Source: Aromatoleum petrolei (lineage in GTDB: Bacteria; Pseudomonadota; Gammaproteobacteria; Burkholderiales; Rhodocyclaceae). Taken from it: a stretch of DNA of 64,000 bases. Numbering within the stretch: the stretch's first letter is position 1; each line of letters starts with the position of its first letter. Position numbers and translations under genes: made by a program. A model generated the notes under the pieces. That model searched no databases, was not told where the DNA came from, and worked only from the letters and a program-made list of their open reading frames with translations. Shown here in pieces: positions 21,588-29,834 of the stretch. Where the stretch lies: assembly GCF_017894385.1 (NCBI RefSeq), contig NZ_CP059560.1, positions 868,001 to 932,000 of the forward strand, read 5' to 3'.

Positions 21588-22010
21588 ATGGAACTCCCTC
21601 GCCAGACGGTCGTGCCCTTCATGCACGCCGCCGCACGTTTGGCACTCCCGGTGCTGGCGGTGCTCATGACAATGGCGCCCGCCAAAGCCCAATCCCTCCC
21701 ACCACCGGGGCACCCCTCGCCGGGCGCTGCACTGCAGCTGATCCGGCCCGGGGCGGAACAGCCCGCCACCATGCGCCGCACCGGCGTTGCACTCGACTCC
21801 ATCGACGCCAATGAATACACCTACATCGAAGTGGATGAGGGCGGGAAGAGCTACTGGATCGCTACTGCCCGGATGCAGATCATGCGTGGCGACATGGTGC
21901 AGTTCGACGAGGGTGTGACGATGGCGCAGTTCTACAGCAAGTTGCTCAAGCGCACCTTCCAGTCAGTCATGTTCGTCGACGCCGTCTCGACCGCGCCCGT
22001 GAAACGATGA
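21588..22010 (+). CDS. exported hypothetical protein (NrfJ-like fold)
   Basis: 140 residues. A signal peptide ends near the AKA at residues 32-34 after a hydrophobic core (LALPVLAVLMTMA). The mature part contains SIDANEYTYIEVDEGGKSYWIA, a repeated GD-type loop and a MAQFYSKLLKRTFQSVMFVD ending, which resembles the small beta-barrel domain of NrfJ-like proteins; this is a pattern judgement. The ATG at 21588 was chosen because the upstream extension would bury the signal peptide. Its stop overlaps the start of the next gene (ATGA), implying coupled translation of a periplasmic and a cytoplasmic protein. Confidence 0.75.
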   Translation: MELPRQTVVPFMHAAARLALPVLAVLMTMAPAKAQSLPPPGHPSPGAALQLIRPGAEQPATMRRTGVALDSIDANEYTYIEVDEGGKSYWIATARMQIMRGDMVQFDEGVTMAQFYSKLLKRTFQSVMFVDAVSTAPVKR

Positions 22011-22285
22011 GCGCAGCCGTTCAGCTCGTCGAGATCCGCATGCCGAAATTCCCCGAATGCTGGGACAGCTGCGGCAATTGCCGGACAGAAGATGTGTTCG
22101 TGCAAAGCGTGCTCGTGCGTGCCGGCGAACGCATCGGCTTCGACGAACCGTTGATCGTCCTGGAGACCGGCAAGACCGCAATGGACATTCCCTCTCCACG
22201 GGCCGGCACCATCGTCGAGGTCAAGGTCGACGAGGGCGACCTGATCGACGAAGGCGACCTGATCGCACTGATCGCCGTCGGTTAA
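22007..22285 (+). CDS. free-standing lipoyl-domain protein with N-terminal Cys cluster
   Basis: A 92-residue single lipoyl/biotinyl domain. The predicted lipoylation site is K56 in LETGKTAMDIPSP, aligning with the ETDKA motif of E2 subunits. Before it lies an unusual cysteine cluster, C18-x3-C22-x2-C25 (ECWDSCGNC). No E2 catalytic domain or other dehydrogenase component is present in this window. The gene starts within the stop codon of the upstream exported-protein gene. Possible roles are a mobile acyl carrier, or a redox or metal-linked carrier; none is shown by the sequence. Confidence 0.78.
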   Translation: MSAAVQLVEIRMPKFPECWDSCGNCRTEDVFVQSVLVRAGERIGFDEPLIVLETGKTAMDIPSPRAGTIVEVKVDEGDLIDEGDLIALIAVG

Positions 22286-22297
22286 TACCTCCCGCCG

Positions 22298-24292
22298 CTA
22301 ACGCACCCGGCATGCGCGATTGCGACCGCCGAGTTTCGCCCGGTACATGGCCTCGTCGGCACGACACATCAGCTCATGCTCGTCCTTGCCATCCTCGGGA
22401 TAGAGCGCGATACCAATGCTCGACGAAATGCGCACTTCGCGCCCCTCGAACATGAACGGCTTTTCGAGCGCGCTGCGGATCTTCTCCGCGACGATCTCGG
22501 CATCCGTGTCGCCGACGATTTCAGGCAGCAACACGACGAATTCATCCCCGCCACGCCGCCCGAGCGCGTCCGACGACCGGATCGAGCCCTGCATGCGCCG
22601 CACGGCTTCGCACAGCAGCATGTCACCGACATGATGCCCGAAATCGTCGTTGACCCGCTTGAAGTGGTCGAGGTCGATGAACAGCAGTGCGAACCGATGA
22701 CCCGAGCGACGCGCCTGAACGAGGGCATAACCGAGCAGTTCGCCAAACATCAGCCGATTGACCGCTCCCGTGAGGATGTCGTGGGTGGCCATGTGCGCAA
22801 TGCGTCGCTCCGCGTCCTTGCGCTCGGTGATGTCCGACAGCAGGGCGATTGCACCTTTCGTCTGGCCCCAGCCATCCTTAAGCGGCGCCAGCGACGCAAG
22901 AACGGTCAGCTGCCGGCCGTCGCCGCGCTTCAGTCGGACCTCGTAGTGCCTGCTCTTCCCTTCACCGAGGCGGGCGAGCATGGCTTCGCGACTTTCGCCG
23001 CCGCCATCGACCCACAGCTCGTCCAGCGTGCGGCCGATCAAACTCGACTCTTCGCGCCCAACGAGCTCGATGAACCCCGGATTGACGAACGTCAGCCTGA
23101 ACTCCGCATCGGTTGCCGCGATGCCGTCATGCGCAAGGTTCACGAGCGTGCTGTATTTCGCCTCGCTGCGGCGTAGCGATTCGGTCGTCCGCGCCAGGCG
23201 GGTCGCCCGCTCGCGGGTGACGGCAAAGAACAGCGCGGTCACCACGAGCAGCACGCCGACCAGCACGACCGACACGAACTCGGCCTGACGAATGTCAGGT
23301 TCGGCATCGAAGGACGACAGTGCGTGGAGCCGGATGATCCATTCGGTCCCGCCGAGTGAAACATGCTCGGCACTGACCGGACGAGAGGCGGATTCCGGCA
23401 TTCCCGCATGGCTGTCGTAGAGCAGACTTTCCGCAGCGGTGGCGCGGTCGAACACTTGCAGACGTATCTGGCCCGGATGCTGGTCCAGCATCTGGCGCAT
23501 CAGGCTGGTCATGCGAAAAGGCATGTAGACCCATCCCCGAAGCGCCGCCCAGCGCTCGGCCTCGCTTGCGATCGGCATCCCGTCCGCGAACAACGGCATG
23601 TAGAGCAATACCCCCGCCTGCACATCCGATTCCGTTTCCTGAACGAGAATCGTCTTCCCGCTCAGTGCGGCGTCGCCGGACTGAACGGCCCGGTCCATCG
23701 CCTCGCGCCTGATCGGCTCGGAATACATGTCGTATCCGATCGCGCGGGCATTGCGCCAGTCGGCGGGCTCCAGCACGACAATGCTGCTCAGCAATGCCCT
23801 CTGCCCCTCAGGCCATACCCGATAGTCGTCGCCCGCAAATTCGCGCATGGCCCGCAAGTGTGCCTCGAGCTGCCCCGGCTGGATCCATTGCGCGAACCCG
23901 ATCCCCTGGACCCCTGGAAACTCTTCCTGGAAGGACAGCCGCTGCAGGTAGGTCCGCCATGCAAGAAAATCAAAATCGTCGCGCGACCTCATGAACGCCT
24001 GGCCGCCGCGCAACAACATGCGATAGGACTGAAACCGCTCCCGAACCGTCAGGACGACTTCCGCGGAATGGCTCGCCAGGTGCGCATTCAGCTGTTCGTC
24101 ATGCCGTTGCCCGAGATGGCGCCAGACGACGGCGGCTGCACCGATCGCACAGGCGAGAGCCACTGCGATGAATACCCCCCCCAGCGGCGACCAGGTGCGC
24201 GCCGATGCGGTATCGGCGCCCTGAACTTCGGCATCGTGCATTTCGCGATCCATCGGACTCGGAGCGGGCAGAGGCGCCCATGCGGCCACCAT
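22298..24292 (-). CDS. membrane diguanylate cyclase (CHASE-PAS-GGDEF)
   Basis: 664 residues. An N-terminal membrane helix (about 38-58) is followed by a periplasmic CHASE domain (about 80-310), a second helix (about 330-350, VLVGVLLVVTALFFAV), a PAS domain (about 375-490) and a C-terminal GGDEF domain. The active-site GGDEF is intact, and an RSSD inhibitory-site motif precedes it by five residues, so c-di-GMP synthesis with product inhibition is expected. It is convergent with the lipoyl gene (12-bp gap). The start may alternatively be the ATG at 24253. Confidence 0.9.
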   Translation of the reverse strand: MVAAWAPLPAPSPMDREMHDAEVQGADTASARTWSPLGGVFIAVALACAIGAAAVVWRHLGQRHDEQLNAHLASHSAEVVLTVRERFQSYRMLLRGGQAFMRSRDDFDFLAWRTYLQRLSFQEEFPGVQGIGFAQWIQPGQLEAHLRAMREFAGDDYRVWPEGQRALLSSIVVLEPADWRNARAIGYDMYSEPIRREAMDRAVQSGDAALSGKTILVQETESDVQAGVLLYMPLFADGMPIASEAERWAALRGWVYMPFRMTSLMRQMLDQHPGQIRLQVFDRATAAESLLYDSHAGMPESASRPVSAEHVSLGGTEWIIRLHALSSFDAEPDIRQAEFVSVVLVGVLLVVTALFFAVTRERATRLARTTESLRRSEAKYSTLVNLAHDGIAATDAEFRLTFVNPGFIELVGREESSLIGRTLDELWVDGGGESREAMLARLGEGKSRHYEVRLKRGDGRQLTVLASLAPLKDGWGQTKGAIALLSDITERKDAERRIAHMATHDILTGAVNRLMFGELLGYALVQARRSGHRFALLFIDLDHFKRVNDDFGHHVGDMLLCEAVRRMQGSIRSSDALGRRGGDEFVVLLPEIVGDTDAEIVAEKIRSALEKPFMFEGREVRISSSIGIALYPEDGKDEHELMCRADEAMYRAKLGGRNRACRVR

Positions 24293-24370
24293 GTAACAAA
24301 ATGATAATGAACACCTAGGCCTTCGACGCGGGATTCCTTCTCACTTCGGCGACAGCGCAAGCGGTGGCGG

Positions 24371-24400
24371 GCTTGAGGTATCCTTTGCGCACTTCATCAT
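24371..24400 (+). promoter_or_regulatory. possible ettA promoter
   Basis: TTGAGG followed after about 18 bp by TCATAT lies some 30 bp upstream of the ettA start. Both boxes deviate from consensus, so this is a candidate only. Confidence 0.3.
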
Positions 24401-24431
24401 ATCGGTTCGACCGAAACAAAAAAGCGACCCA

Positions 24432-26096
24432 ATGGCCCAATACGTAATGTCGATGCTCCGAGTGAGCAAAGTGGTGCCGCCCAAGCGGCAGATCATCAAG
24501 GATATTTCGCTGTCGTTCTTCCCCGGCGCCAAGATCGGCCTGCTCGGCCTGAACGGCTCCGGCAAGTCGACGGTGCTGCGCATCATGGCGGGCGCCGACA
24601 AGGAATACGAAGGCGAGGTCCAACACCTCGCGGGCATCCGCATCGGCTACCTGCCGCAGGAACCGCAGCTCGACCCCATCAAGACGGTCAAGGAAGAGGT
24701 CGAATCCGGCCTGGGCGAGATCGTCGAGGCGCGCACGAAGCTCGAGGAGATCTATGCCGCCTACGCCGAGCCGGACGCGGACTTCGACAAGCTCGCCGAG
24801 GAACAGGCGAAGTACGAGAACATCCTCGCCACCGCCGGCTCCGACATCGAGAACCAGATGGAGATCGCCGCCGATGCGCTTCGCCTGCCTGCGTGGGATG
24901 CGATCGTCGGTAATCTCTCCGGCGGCGAGAAGCGCCGCGTGGCGCTGTGCAAACTGCTCCTCTCCAGGCCCGACATGCTGCTGCTGGACGAGCCGACCAA
25001 CCACCTCGACGCGGAGTCCGTTGAGTGGCTGGAGCAGTTCCTGACGCGCTTCCCCGGCACCGTCGTCGCCGTCACGCACGATCGCTACTTCCTCGACAAC
25101 GCCGCCGAGTGGATCCTGGAACTCGACCGCGGCCACGGCATCCCGTGGAAGGGCAACTACTCTTCCTGGCTGGAGCAGAAGGAAGAGCGCCTGGAACAGG
25201 AGCAGAAGCAGATCGACGCGCACATGAAGGCGATGAAGACCGAACTGGAGTGGGCGCGTTCGAATCCCAAGGCCCGCCAGGCGAAATCCAAGGCCCGCCT
25301 CGCACGCTACGAGGAAATGGCCACCGTCGAGTACCAGAAGCGCAACGAGACGCAGGAAATCTTCATCCCGCCCGGCGAGCGCCTCGGCGACAAGGTCATC
25401 GAGTTCAACGGCGTGACCAAGGCCTTCGGCGACAAGCTGCTGATGGACAAAGTCAGCTTCAGCATCCCGCCCGGCGCAATCGTCGGCGTGATCGGCCCCA
25501 ACGGCGCCGGCAAGTCGACCCTCTTCAAGATGATCGAAGGCCGCGACCAGCCCGATGCGGGTGAAATCACGATAGGCTCCACCGTGAAGCTTGCGGCGGT
25601 AGATCAGTCACGCGAAGGACTCGCGAACGACAAGACGGTGTTCGAGGCGATCTCGGACGGCGCGGACGTGCTGACCGTCGGCCGCTTCGAGATGCCGAGC
25701 CGGGCGTACATCGGCCGCTTCAACTTCAAGGGCGGCGACCAGCAGAAGCTCGTCGGCAACCTCTCCGGCGGTGAGCGCGGCCGCCTGCACCTGGCCAAGA
25801 CACTGATTTCGGGCGGCAACGTGCTGCTCCTCGACGAACCGTCCAACGATCTCGACGTCGAAACGCTGCGCGCACTGGAAGACGCGCTGCTCGAGTTCGC
25901 CGGTTGTGCGCTGATCATCAGCCACGATCGCTGGTTCCTCGATCGCATCTGCACGCACATCCTCGCGGCGGAAGGCGACTCGCAGTGGACCTTCTTCGCG
26001 GGCAACTATCAGGAGTACGAGGAAGACAAGAAGAAGCGGTTGGGTGAAGAAGGCGCGAAGCCGAAGCGCATCCGCTACAAGCCAATCACCCGCTGA
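24432..26096 (+). CDS. ettA: energy-dependent translational throttle protein EttA (ABC-F)
   Basis: ABC-F ATPase acting in the ribosomal E site and gating the first peptide bond according to ATP/ADP. 554 residues with two ATPase cassettes: Walker A GLNGSGKST and GPNGAGKST, signatures LSGGEKRRVALCKLL and LSGGERGRLHLAKTL, and Walker B LLLDEPTNHLD and LLLDEPSNDLD. The intervening linker (about residues 240-300) is the arm that contacts tRNA. It starts MAQYVMSMLRVSKVVPPKRQ, the EttA pattern. It diverges from the CHASE-GGDEF gene over a 139-bp gap. Confidence 0.97.
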   Translation: MAQYVMSMLRVSKVVPPKRQIIKDISLSFFPGAKIGLLGLNGSGKSTVLRIMAGADKEYEGEVQHLAGIRIGYLPQEPQLDPIKTVKEEVESGLGEIVEARTKLEEIYAAYAEPDADFDKLAEEQAKYENILATAGSDIENQMEIAADALRLPAWDAIVGNLSGGEKRRVALCKLLLSRPDMLLLDEPTNHLDAESVEWLEQFLTRFPGTVVAVTHDRYFLDNAAEWILELDRGHGIPWKGNYSSWLEQKEERLEQEQKQIDAHMKAMKTELEWARSNPKARQAKSKARLARYEEMATVEYQKRNETQEIFIPPGERLGDKVIEFNGVTKAFGDKLLMDKVSFSIPPGAIVGVIGPNGAGKSTLFKMIEGRDQPDAGEITIGSTVKLAAVDQSREGLANDKTVFEAISDGADVLTVGRFEMPSRAYIGRFNFKGGDQQKLVGNLSGGERGRLHLAKTLISGGNVLLLDEPSNDLDVETLRALEDALLEFAGCALIISHDRWFLDRICTHILAAEGDSQWTFFAGNYQEYEEDKKKRLGEEGAKPKRIRYKPITR

Positions 26097-26175
26097 AAGC
26101 CACGACCGGGCGGCGATCGCGTCTTGCGCTATCCTCGATGAAGCGGTCGTCGCCCCAACCGACAGGAGAATGTCC

Positions 26176-27156
26176 ATGTACAAGAGCCTCCAGCGAATCC
26201 TCGCGGTGAGTGCAGCGCTGTTCGCCCTTGCGCCGGCCGCCCCGGTGCTGGCGGATGCCCCCATGGTGAAGACCCAGGCTCCGGGCTACTACCGGACCAT
26301 GGTCGGCCAGTTCGAAGTCACCGCGCTGTATGACGGTGCGATCGAACTCGACACCAAATTGCTCAAGAACGCCGAACCGGAAGACCTCAACCGGATGCTG
26401 GCGCGCGGTTTCGTCGGCAACCCGAAGATGCAGACTGCGGTGAATGCCTACCTGGTCAACACCGGGGGCAACCTGATCCTGGTTGACGCCGGTGCGGCGA
26501 AGCTCTTCGGCCCCGCGCTCGGCTTCGTCGTCGACAACCTCAGAGCCGCCGGCTACGAGCCCGCGCAGGTCGACACCATCATCCTGACGCACATGCACCC
26601 CGACCACATTGGCGGCCTTGGCGATCCGGCGGCTCCGCCCGTCTTCCCGAATGCCAACGTGTACGTGTCCGTGCTCGACAACGACTTCTGGCTGTCACCG
26701 GAAGCGGCCGCAGCAGCCAAGCCCGAGATGCAGGATTTCTTCCGCATGGCCCGCGACATCGCCGCGCCCTACCAGGCACGGGGCAAGTGGCGCACCTTCG
26801 CCGACGGCACCGAGATCGCAACCGGCGTGCGCGCGGTCAAGGCCCACGGCCACACGCCGGGGCACAGCGCGATCTCCATCGAGTCGTCGGGCCAAAAGTT
26901 GCTGATCTGGGGCGACATCGTGCACTCGCACGCGGTCCAGTTCGCGCTGCCGGGCGTCTCGATCGAGTTCGACTTCGACCAGACCCAGGCGATCGCGACC
27001 CGTCGCAGCCTCATGTATTCGCTGGCCGCAAGCAAGACCCTGGTTGCGGGCATGCACCTGCCCTTCCCTGGCATCGGCCACGTGCGCGCCGACGGCAAGG
27101 GCGTCTATGCGTGGGTGCCGATCGAGTATTCACCGCTCCCCAAGCCGGCGCAGTGA
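26176..27156 (+). CDS. exported metallo-beta-lactamase-fold hydrolase
   Basis: 326 residues. A signal peptide (MYKSLQRILAVSAALFALAP through VLADA) is followed by a metallo-beta-lactamase fold with the HxHxDH motif in ILTHMHPDHIGGL. Further metal ligands lie in KAHGHTPGHSAI and in WGDIVHSH. The motif spacing resembles the lactonase/alkylsulfatase-like branch, but the substrate cannot be told. The ATG at 26176 was chosen because AGGAG lies seven bases upstream. The gene ends directly against the convergent antiporter gene (stop codons adjacent, no gap). Confidence 0.85.
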   Translation: MYKSLQRILAVSAALFALAPAAPVLADAPMVKTQAPGYYRTMVGQFEVTALYDGAIELDTKLLKNAEPEDLNRMLARGFVGNPKMQTAVNAYLVNTGGNLILVDAGAAKLFGPALGFVVDNLRAAGYEPAQVDTIILTHMHPDHIGGLGDPAAPPVFPNANVYVSVLDNDFWLSPEAAAAAKPEMQDFFRMARDIAAPYQARGKWRTFADGTEIATGVRAVKAHGHTPGHSAISIESSGQKLLIWGDIVHSHAVQFALPGVSIEFDFDQTQAIATRRSLMYSLAASKTLVAGMHLPFPGIGHVRADGKGVYAWVPIEYSPLPKPAQ

Positions 27157-28440
27157 TCAGCGCTCCGACCAGAAACGCTCCATCAGCGGCTTGACGCTGA
27201 TCCCGTGGCACAGGATCGACAGGGTGACGACGATCAGTGTCATGTGGATCAGCTCGAGCGCCAGCTTTTCCGGCAGGCCGTGCTGGATGGCGTACATCAG
27301 GTAATACAGGGAGCCGATCCCGCGCACCCCGAACCAGCCGGCGAGTGCCTTGGCATTCCAGAGCGTACGCGTTCCCGCCAACCCGACGAACACGCTCACG
27401 GGACGGGCGACGAGGAACAGGAACAGCGCCAGTGACACGGCACGCCAGCTCCACGAATCAACGAACAGGGTCCCGCCGATCAGCAGGATGAGCACGACCT
27501 CCGACAGGCGCTCGAGGTGCTCCTTGAACACCAGCGAGCCCTCGCTGACCGTCGCCGCGGGGGTGTCTTCGTCGCGCTCTGGGCTGTCGTAAGCCAGCAG
27601 CCGCTCCGGCACGTCCGGCCCGGCCCCGGCGAGCTTGCGCTCGGTCTGACGCAGCGCGACCGCTGCGAAGAACACAGCGAGGAAGCCCCACGCATTGATC
27701 AGCAGGCTGAGGCCATACACCAACGCGATCAGGCCCAAGCCCAGGAAATCGTCGAGCAGGCCGTGCTCGGAGCGGCGGCTGCGCAGTCGGTGCGCAAGAT
27801 GGGCGAGGCTCGAGCCGGCAGCCGCACCGAGCGCTATCCCGGCAGCGGTGGCCCACACGACATCGACCAGCAGCCACCGGGTGCCCATCTCCCCCAGTTC
27901 GTGCAGGCCGAGCAGGCCGAGACCGAGCATCACGAAGGGAAACGCGCTCCCGTCATTCATCCCTGCTTCGCAGGTTAGCGTGAAGCGCAGGCGATCGCGA
28001 TCGCCCGGATGGCGGATCTGCACCTCGGTCGCCAGCACCGGATCGGTCGGCGCGACGATTGCGCCGAGCAGGATCGCCGCGCCAAGCGACAGCCCCAGCA
28101 CGTAATGGGCGAAGACGGCCACCAGGCCAACCGTGATGGCCATCGAAACGAACGCGAGCAGCACCGGCGTGCGCCACCTCGCCATGCTAAAGGGAACGGG
28201 CATCTTGACGCCCGCCGCATACAAGGAGATCAGCGCCGCCGCCTCGGTGAGGATCTCAAGGAGCCCCGATTCCTTGAGCGGATTGAAGTGAAAGAGGCTC
28301 AGCACGGTCGGCCCGACCAGCATGCCGACCGCGAGGTAGATGATCGCGCTGGTGACCGGCAAGCGCTTGAGGGCCGAGGAAGTCAGACCCATCGCGAGCA
28401 AAAGGCTGCCCACCAGCAGGAACCACTGTGCGTTAGTCAT
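27157..28440 (-). CDS. CPA1-family cation:proton antiporter (NhaP-like)
   Basis: 427 residues with 11-13 hydrophobic segments. Motifs of the CPA1 antiporters are present: APTDPVLATEVQ near 130 and CEAGMNDGSAFPFV near 160, the latter containing the ion-binding Asn-Asp pair. A hydrophilic insert (about 265-310) separates the last helices, and there is no RCK or universal-stress C-terminal domain. It probably exchanges Na+ or K+ for protons at the inner membrane; cation choice is unknown. It lies alone between the MBL gene (convergent) and the tRNA-Leu gene. Confidence 0.88.
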   Translation of the reverse strand: MTNAQWFLLVGSLLLAMGLTSSALKRLPVTSAIIYLAVGMLVGPTVLSLFHFNPLKESGLLEILTEAAALISLYAAGVKMPVPFSMARWRTPVLLAFVSMAITVGLVAVFAHYVLGLSLGAAILLGAIVAPTDPVLATEVQIRHPGDRDRLRFTLTCEAGMNDGSAFPFVMLGLGLLGLHELGEMGTRWLLVDVVWATAAGIALGAAAGSSLAHLAHRLRSRRSEHGLLDDFLGLGLIALVYGLSLLINAWGFLAVFFAAVALRQTERKLAGAGPDVPERLLAYDSPERDEDTPAATVSEGSLVFKEHLERLSEVVLILLIGGTLFVDSWSWRAVSLALFLFLVARPVSVFVGLAGTRTLWNAKALAGWFGVRGIGSLYYLMYAIQHGLPEKLALELIHMTLIVVTLSILCHGISVKPLMERFWSER

Positions 28441-28606
28441 CGCGCAATCCGTGAATGCGGAAAGGAGCGGGAGGCAACCCTTTCCCCGGTGTCAAAAGCT
28501 TCCGCTTCCCGGCCGGCAGGAAACGATGCCGGCGATGAAGGCCGACGCGGCAACGCACCGCACACCGCACGAAGACCGGCTTCGCACGGACTGCGATCAC
28601 ACCGTA

Positions 28607-28691
28607 TGGTGCCCAAGAAGGGACTCGAACCCCCACGCCTCGCGGCGCCAGAACCTAAATCTGGTGCGTCTACCAATTCCGCCACTTGGGC
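28607..28691 (-). tRNA. tRNA-Leu (anticodon UAG)
   Basis: 85 nt including an encoded CCA. The acceptor stem GCCCAAG pairs with CTTGGGC (7 bp). The anticodon stem CCAGA/TCTGG encloses the loop TTTAGGT, giving anticodon UAG for CUA/CUN leucine codons. A long variable arm (GCGCCGCGAGGCGTG) marks a class II tRNA, and the T loop is TTCGAGT. The discriminator base is A. It is transcribed downstream of the AttH-like gene on the same strand. Confidence 0.97.
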
Positions 28692-28738
28692 CCCGCCGTA
28701 CCCGCAGAGCGGGCTGCCGCCATTGCAGCGGCGGGCGC

Positions 28739-28744
28739 ATTATA
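28739..28744 (-). promoter_or_regulatory. -10 box of the tRNA-Leu gene
   Basis: A perfect TATAAT on the minus strand lies 48 bp before the tRNA 5' end and is followed by a GC-rich discriminator (GCGCCC), as in stringently controlled stable-RNA promoters. The -35 region inside the upstream gene is weak. Confidence 0.55.
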
Positions 28745-28751
28745 CACGGCC

Positions 28752-29834
28752 TCACATCCGCAGGCGTTCGGTGTAGCCCGTCATCTCAAGGTAACCTCGC
28801 CCGATCTCGCGGCCCGAGTCGAAGAGCCGTACCGCGCCTTCCCAATACACCGCGCCGGTCGAGCGTCGGCTGTCGAGTTCCTGGTCGTCCATCAGCGGGC
28901 GCAGCTCGAGGCGGCGGCCGTCGATGTCGATGGTCCATTCGACCGCATACTCGGCGCCGGTGCGTGGCGAGCGCCAGCGCCGCTGCGGCGTGAATGCCAC
29001 CTGCCCGGACCGCAGGACACGGGTTTCTCCGTCGGCCGCATGCAACGTGCCGGCCGACCACATTGATTCACCGCGCTCGTCGCGCATGCGGAAGGCCATC
29101 AGCGAACGGCCGTCGTGCAGGTTGATGCCGATCCAGTCCCAGCCTCGCGCTCCCTCGGGCAGCAGTTCGCTGGACCACTCGTGGTCCAGCCAGGCCCGGC
29201 CAGTCACCGGCACCGTGCTGCCATCCACGCGCAGCGAGCCGCTGACCGCAAGCTGTGGGCGGCTGTAGTAATGGCTGGCGTGCTTCGGATCGGGCGCCTT
29301 CTGGCTGAAACCGTTGTCGCCATTGAGCACGGGAGGACCGGACGGGTCGAAACGCAGGTCGAAGGCGAAAGACTCCGCATCGACGCGGCTGCGATAGTGA
29401 TCCTGCGTCCATGCGAGCTGCCAGTCGCGGATCCATACCCGCGTCTCGCCGGGATCGGCACCGGCAAGCGGTTCCAGTGCGCGTTCGCTGCGTTCGGCGT
29501 GACGCAATCGCCCCGCGGCGGGGTCGGCGATTGCCGCGTGCGCGAGCACGAGCTGGCGCGGCGCGAAGCGGCTCGGATTGTCCTCGCCTATGCCGGTGCG
29601 GACGCGGAAGAAAGTGACCTGGAAGCCGCGCTCGACACCTCGTTCGTCGGTGATCCAGCCGGTGACATACCACCACTCGGTCCGGTAGTCGGGATGTGCG
29701 CCGCCATCCGACGGAAAACGCAGCACCGCTCCGGGTAGCACGGGCGGGAAGTCAGGCGCGGCGTCCGCTACCGAGGCGGCCAGCGCTCCGCACAAGGCGA
29801 ACGCGAGCAAATGCGGGATGCGCCGCCAGCCCAT
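28752..29834 (-). CDS. AttH/CrtC-like lipocalin-type exported protein
   Basis: 360 residues with a signal peptide (LLAFALCGALAASVADA). The family motif TEWWYVTGWI lies near residue 52, and the body continues as the two-domain beta-barrel found in AttH and carotenoid 1,2-hydratase-like proteins (RAWLDHEWSS, GWDWIGINL). Proteins of this type are commonly encoded beside FtsX-type ABC exporters, as here: its start codon overlaps the permease stop by one base (TGATG). It probably acts in the periplasm on a hydrophobic or lipid cargo; the cargo is unknown. Confidence 0.85.
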   Translation of the reverse strand: MGWRRIPHLLAFALCGALAASVADAAPDFPPVLPGAVLRFPSDGGAHPDYRTEWWYVTGWITDERGVERGFQVTFFRVRTGIGEDNPSRFAPRQLVLAHAAIADPAAGRLRHAERSERALEPLAGADPGETRVWIRDWQLAWTQDHYRSRVDAESFAFDLRFDPSGPPVLNGDNGFSQKAPDPKHASHYYSRPQLAVSGSLRVDGSTVPVTGRAWLDHEWSSELLPEGARGWDWIGINLHDGRSLMAFRMRDERGESMWSAGTLHAADGETRVLRSGQVAFTPQRRWRSPRTGAEYAVEWTIDIDGRRLELRPLMDDQELDSRRSTGAVYWEGAVRLFDSGREIGRGYLEMTGYTERLRM

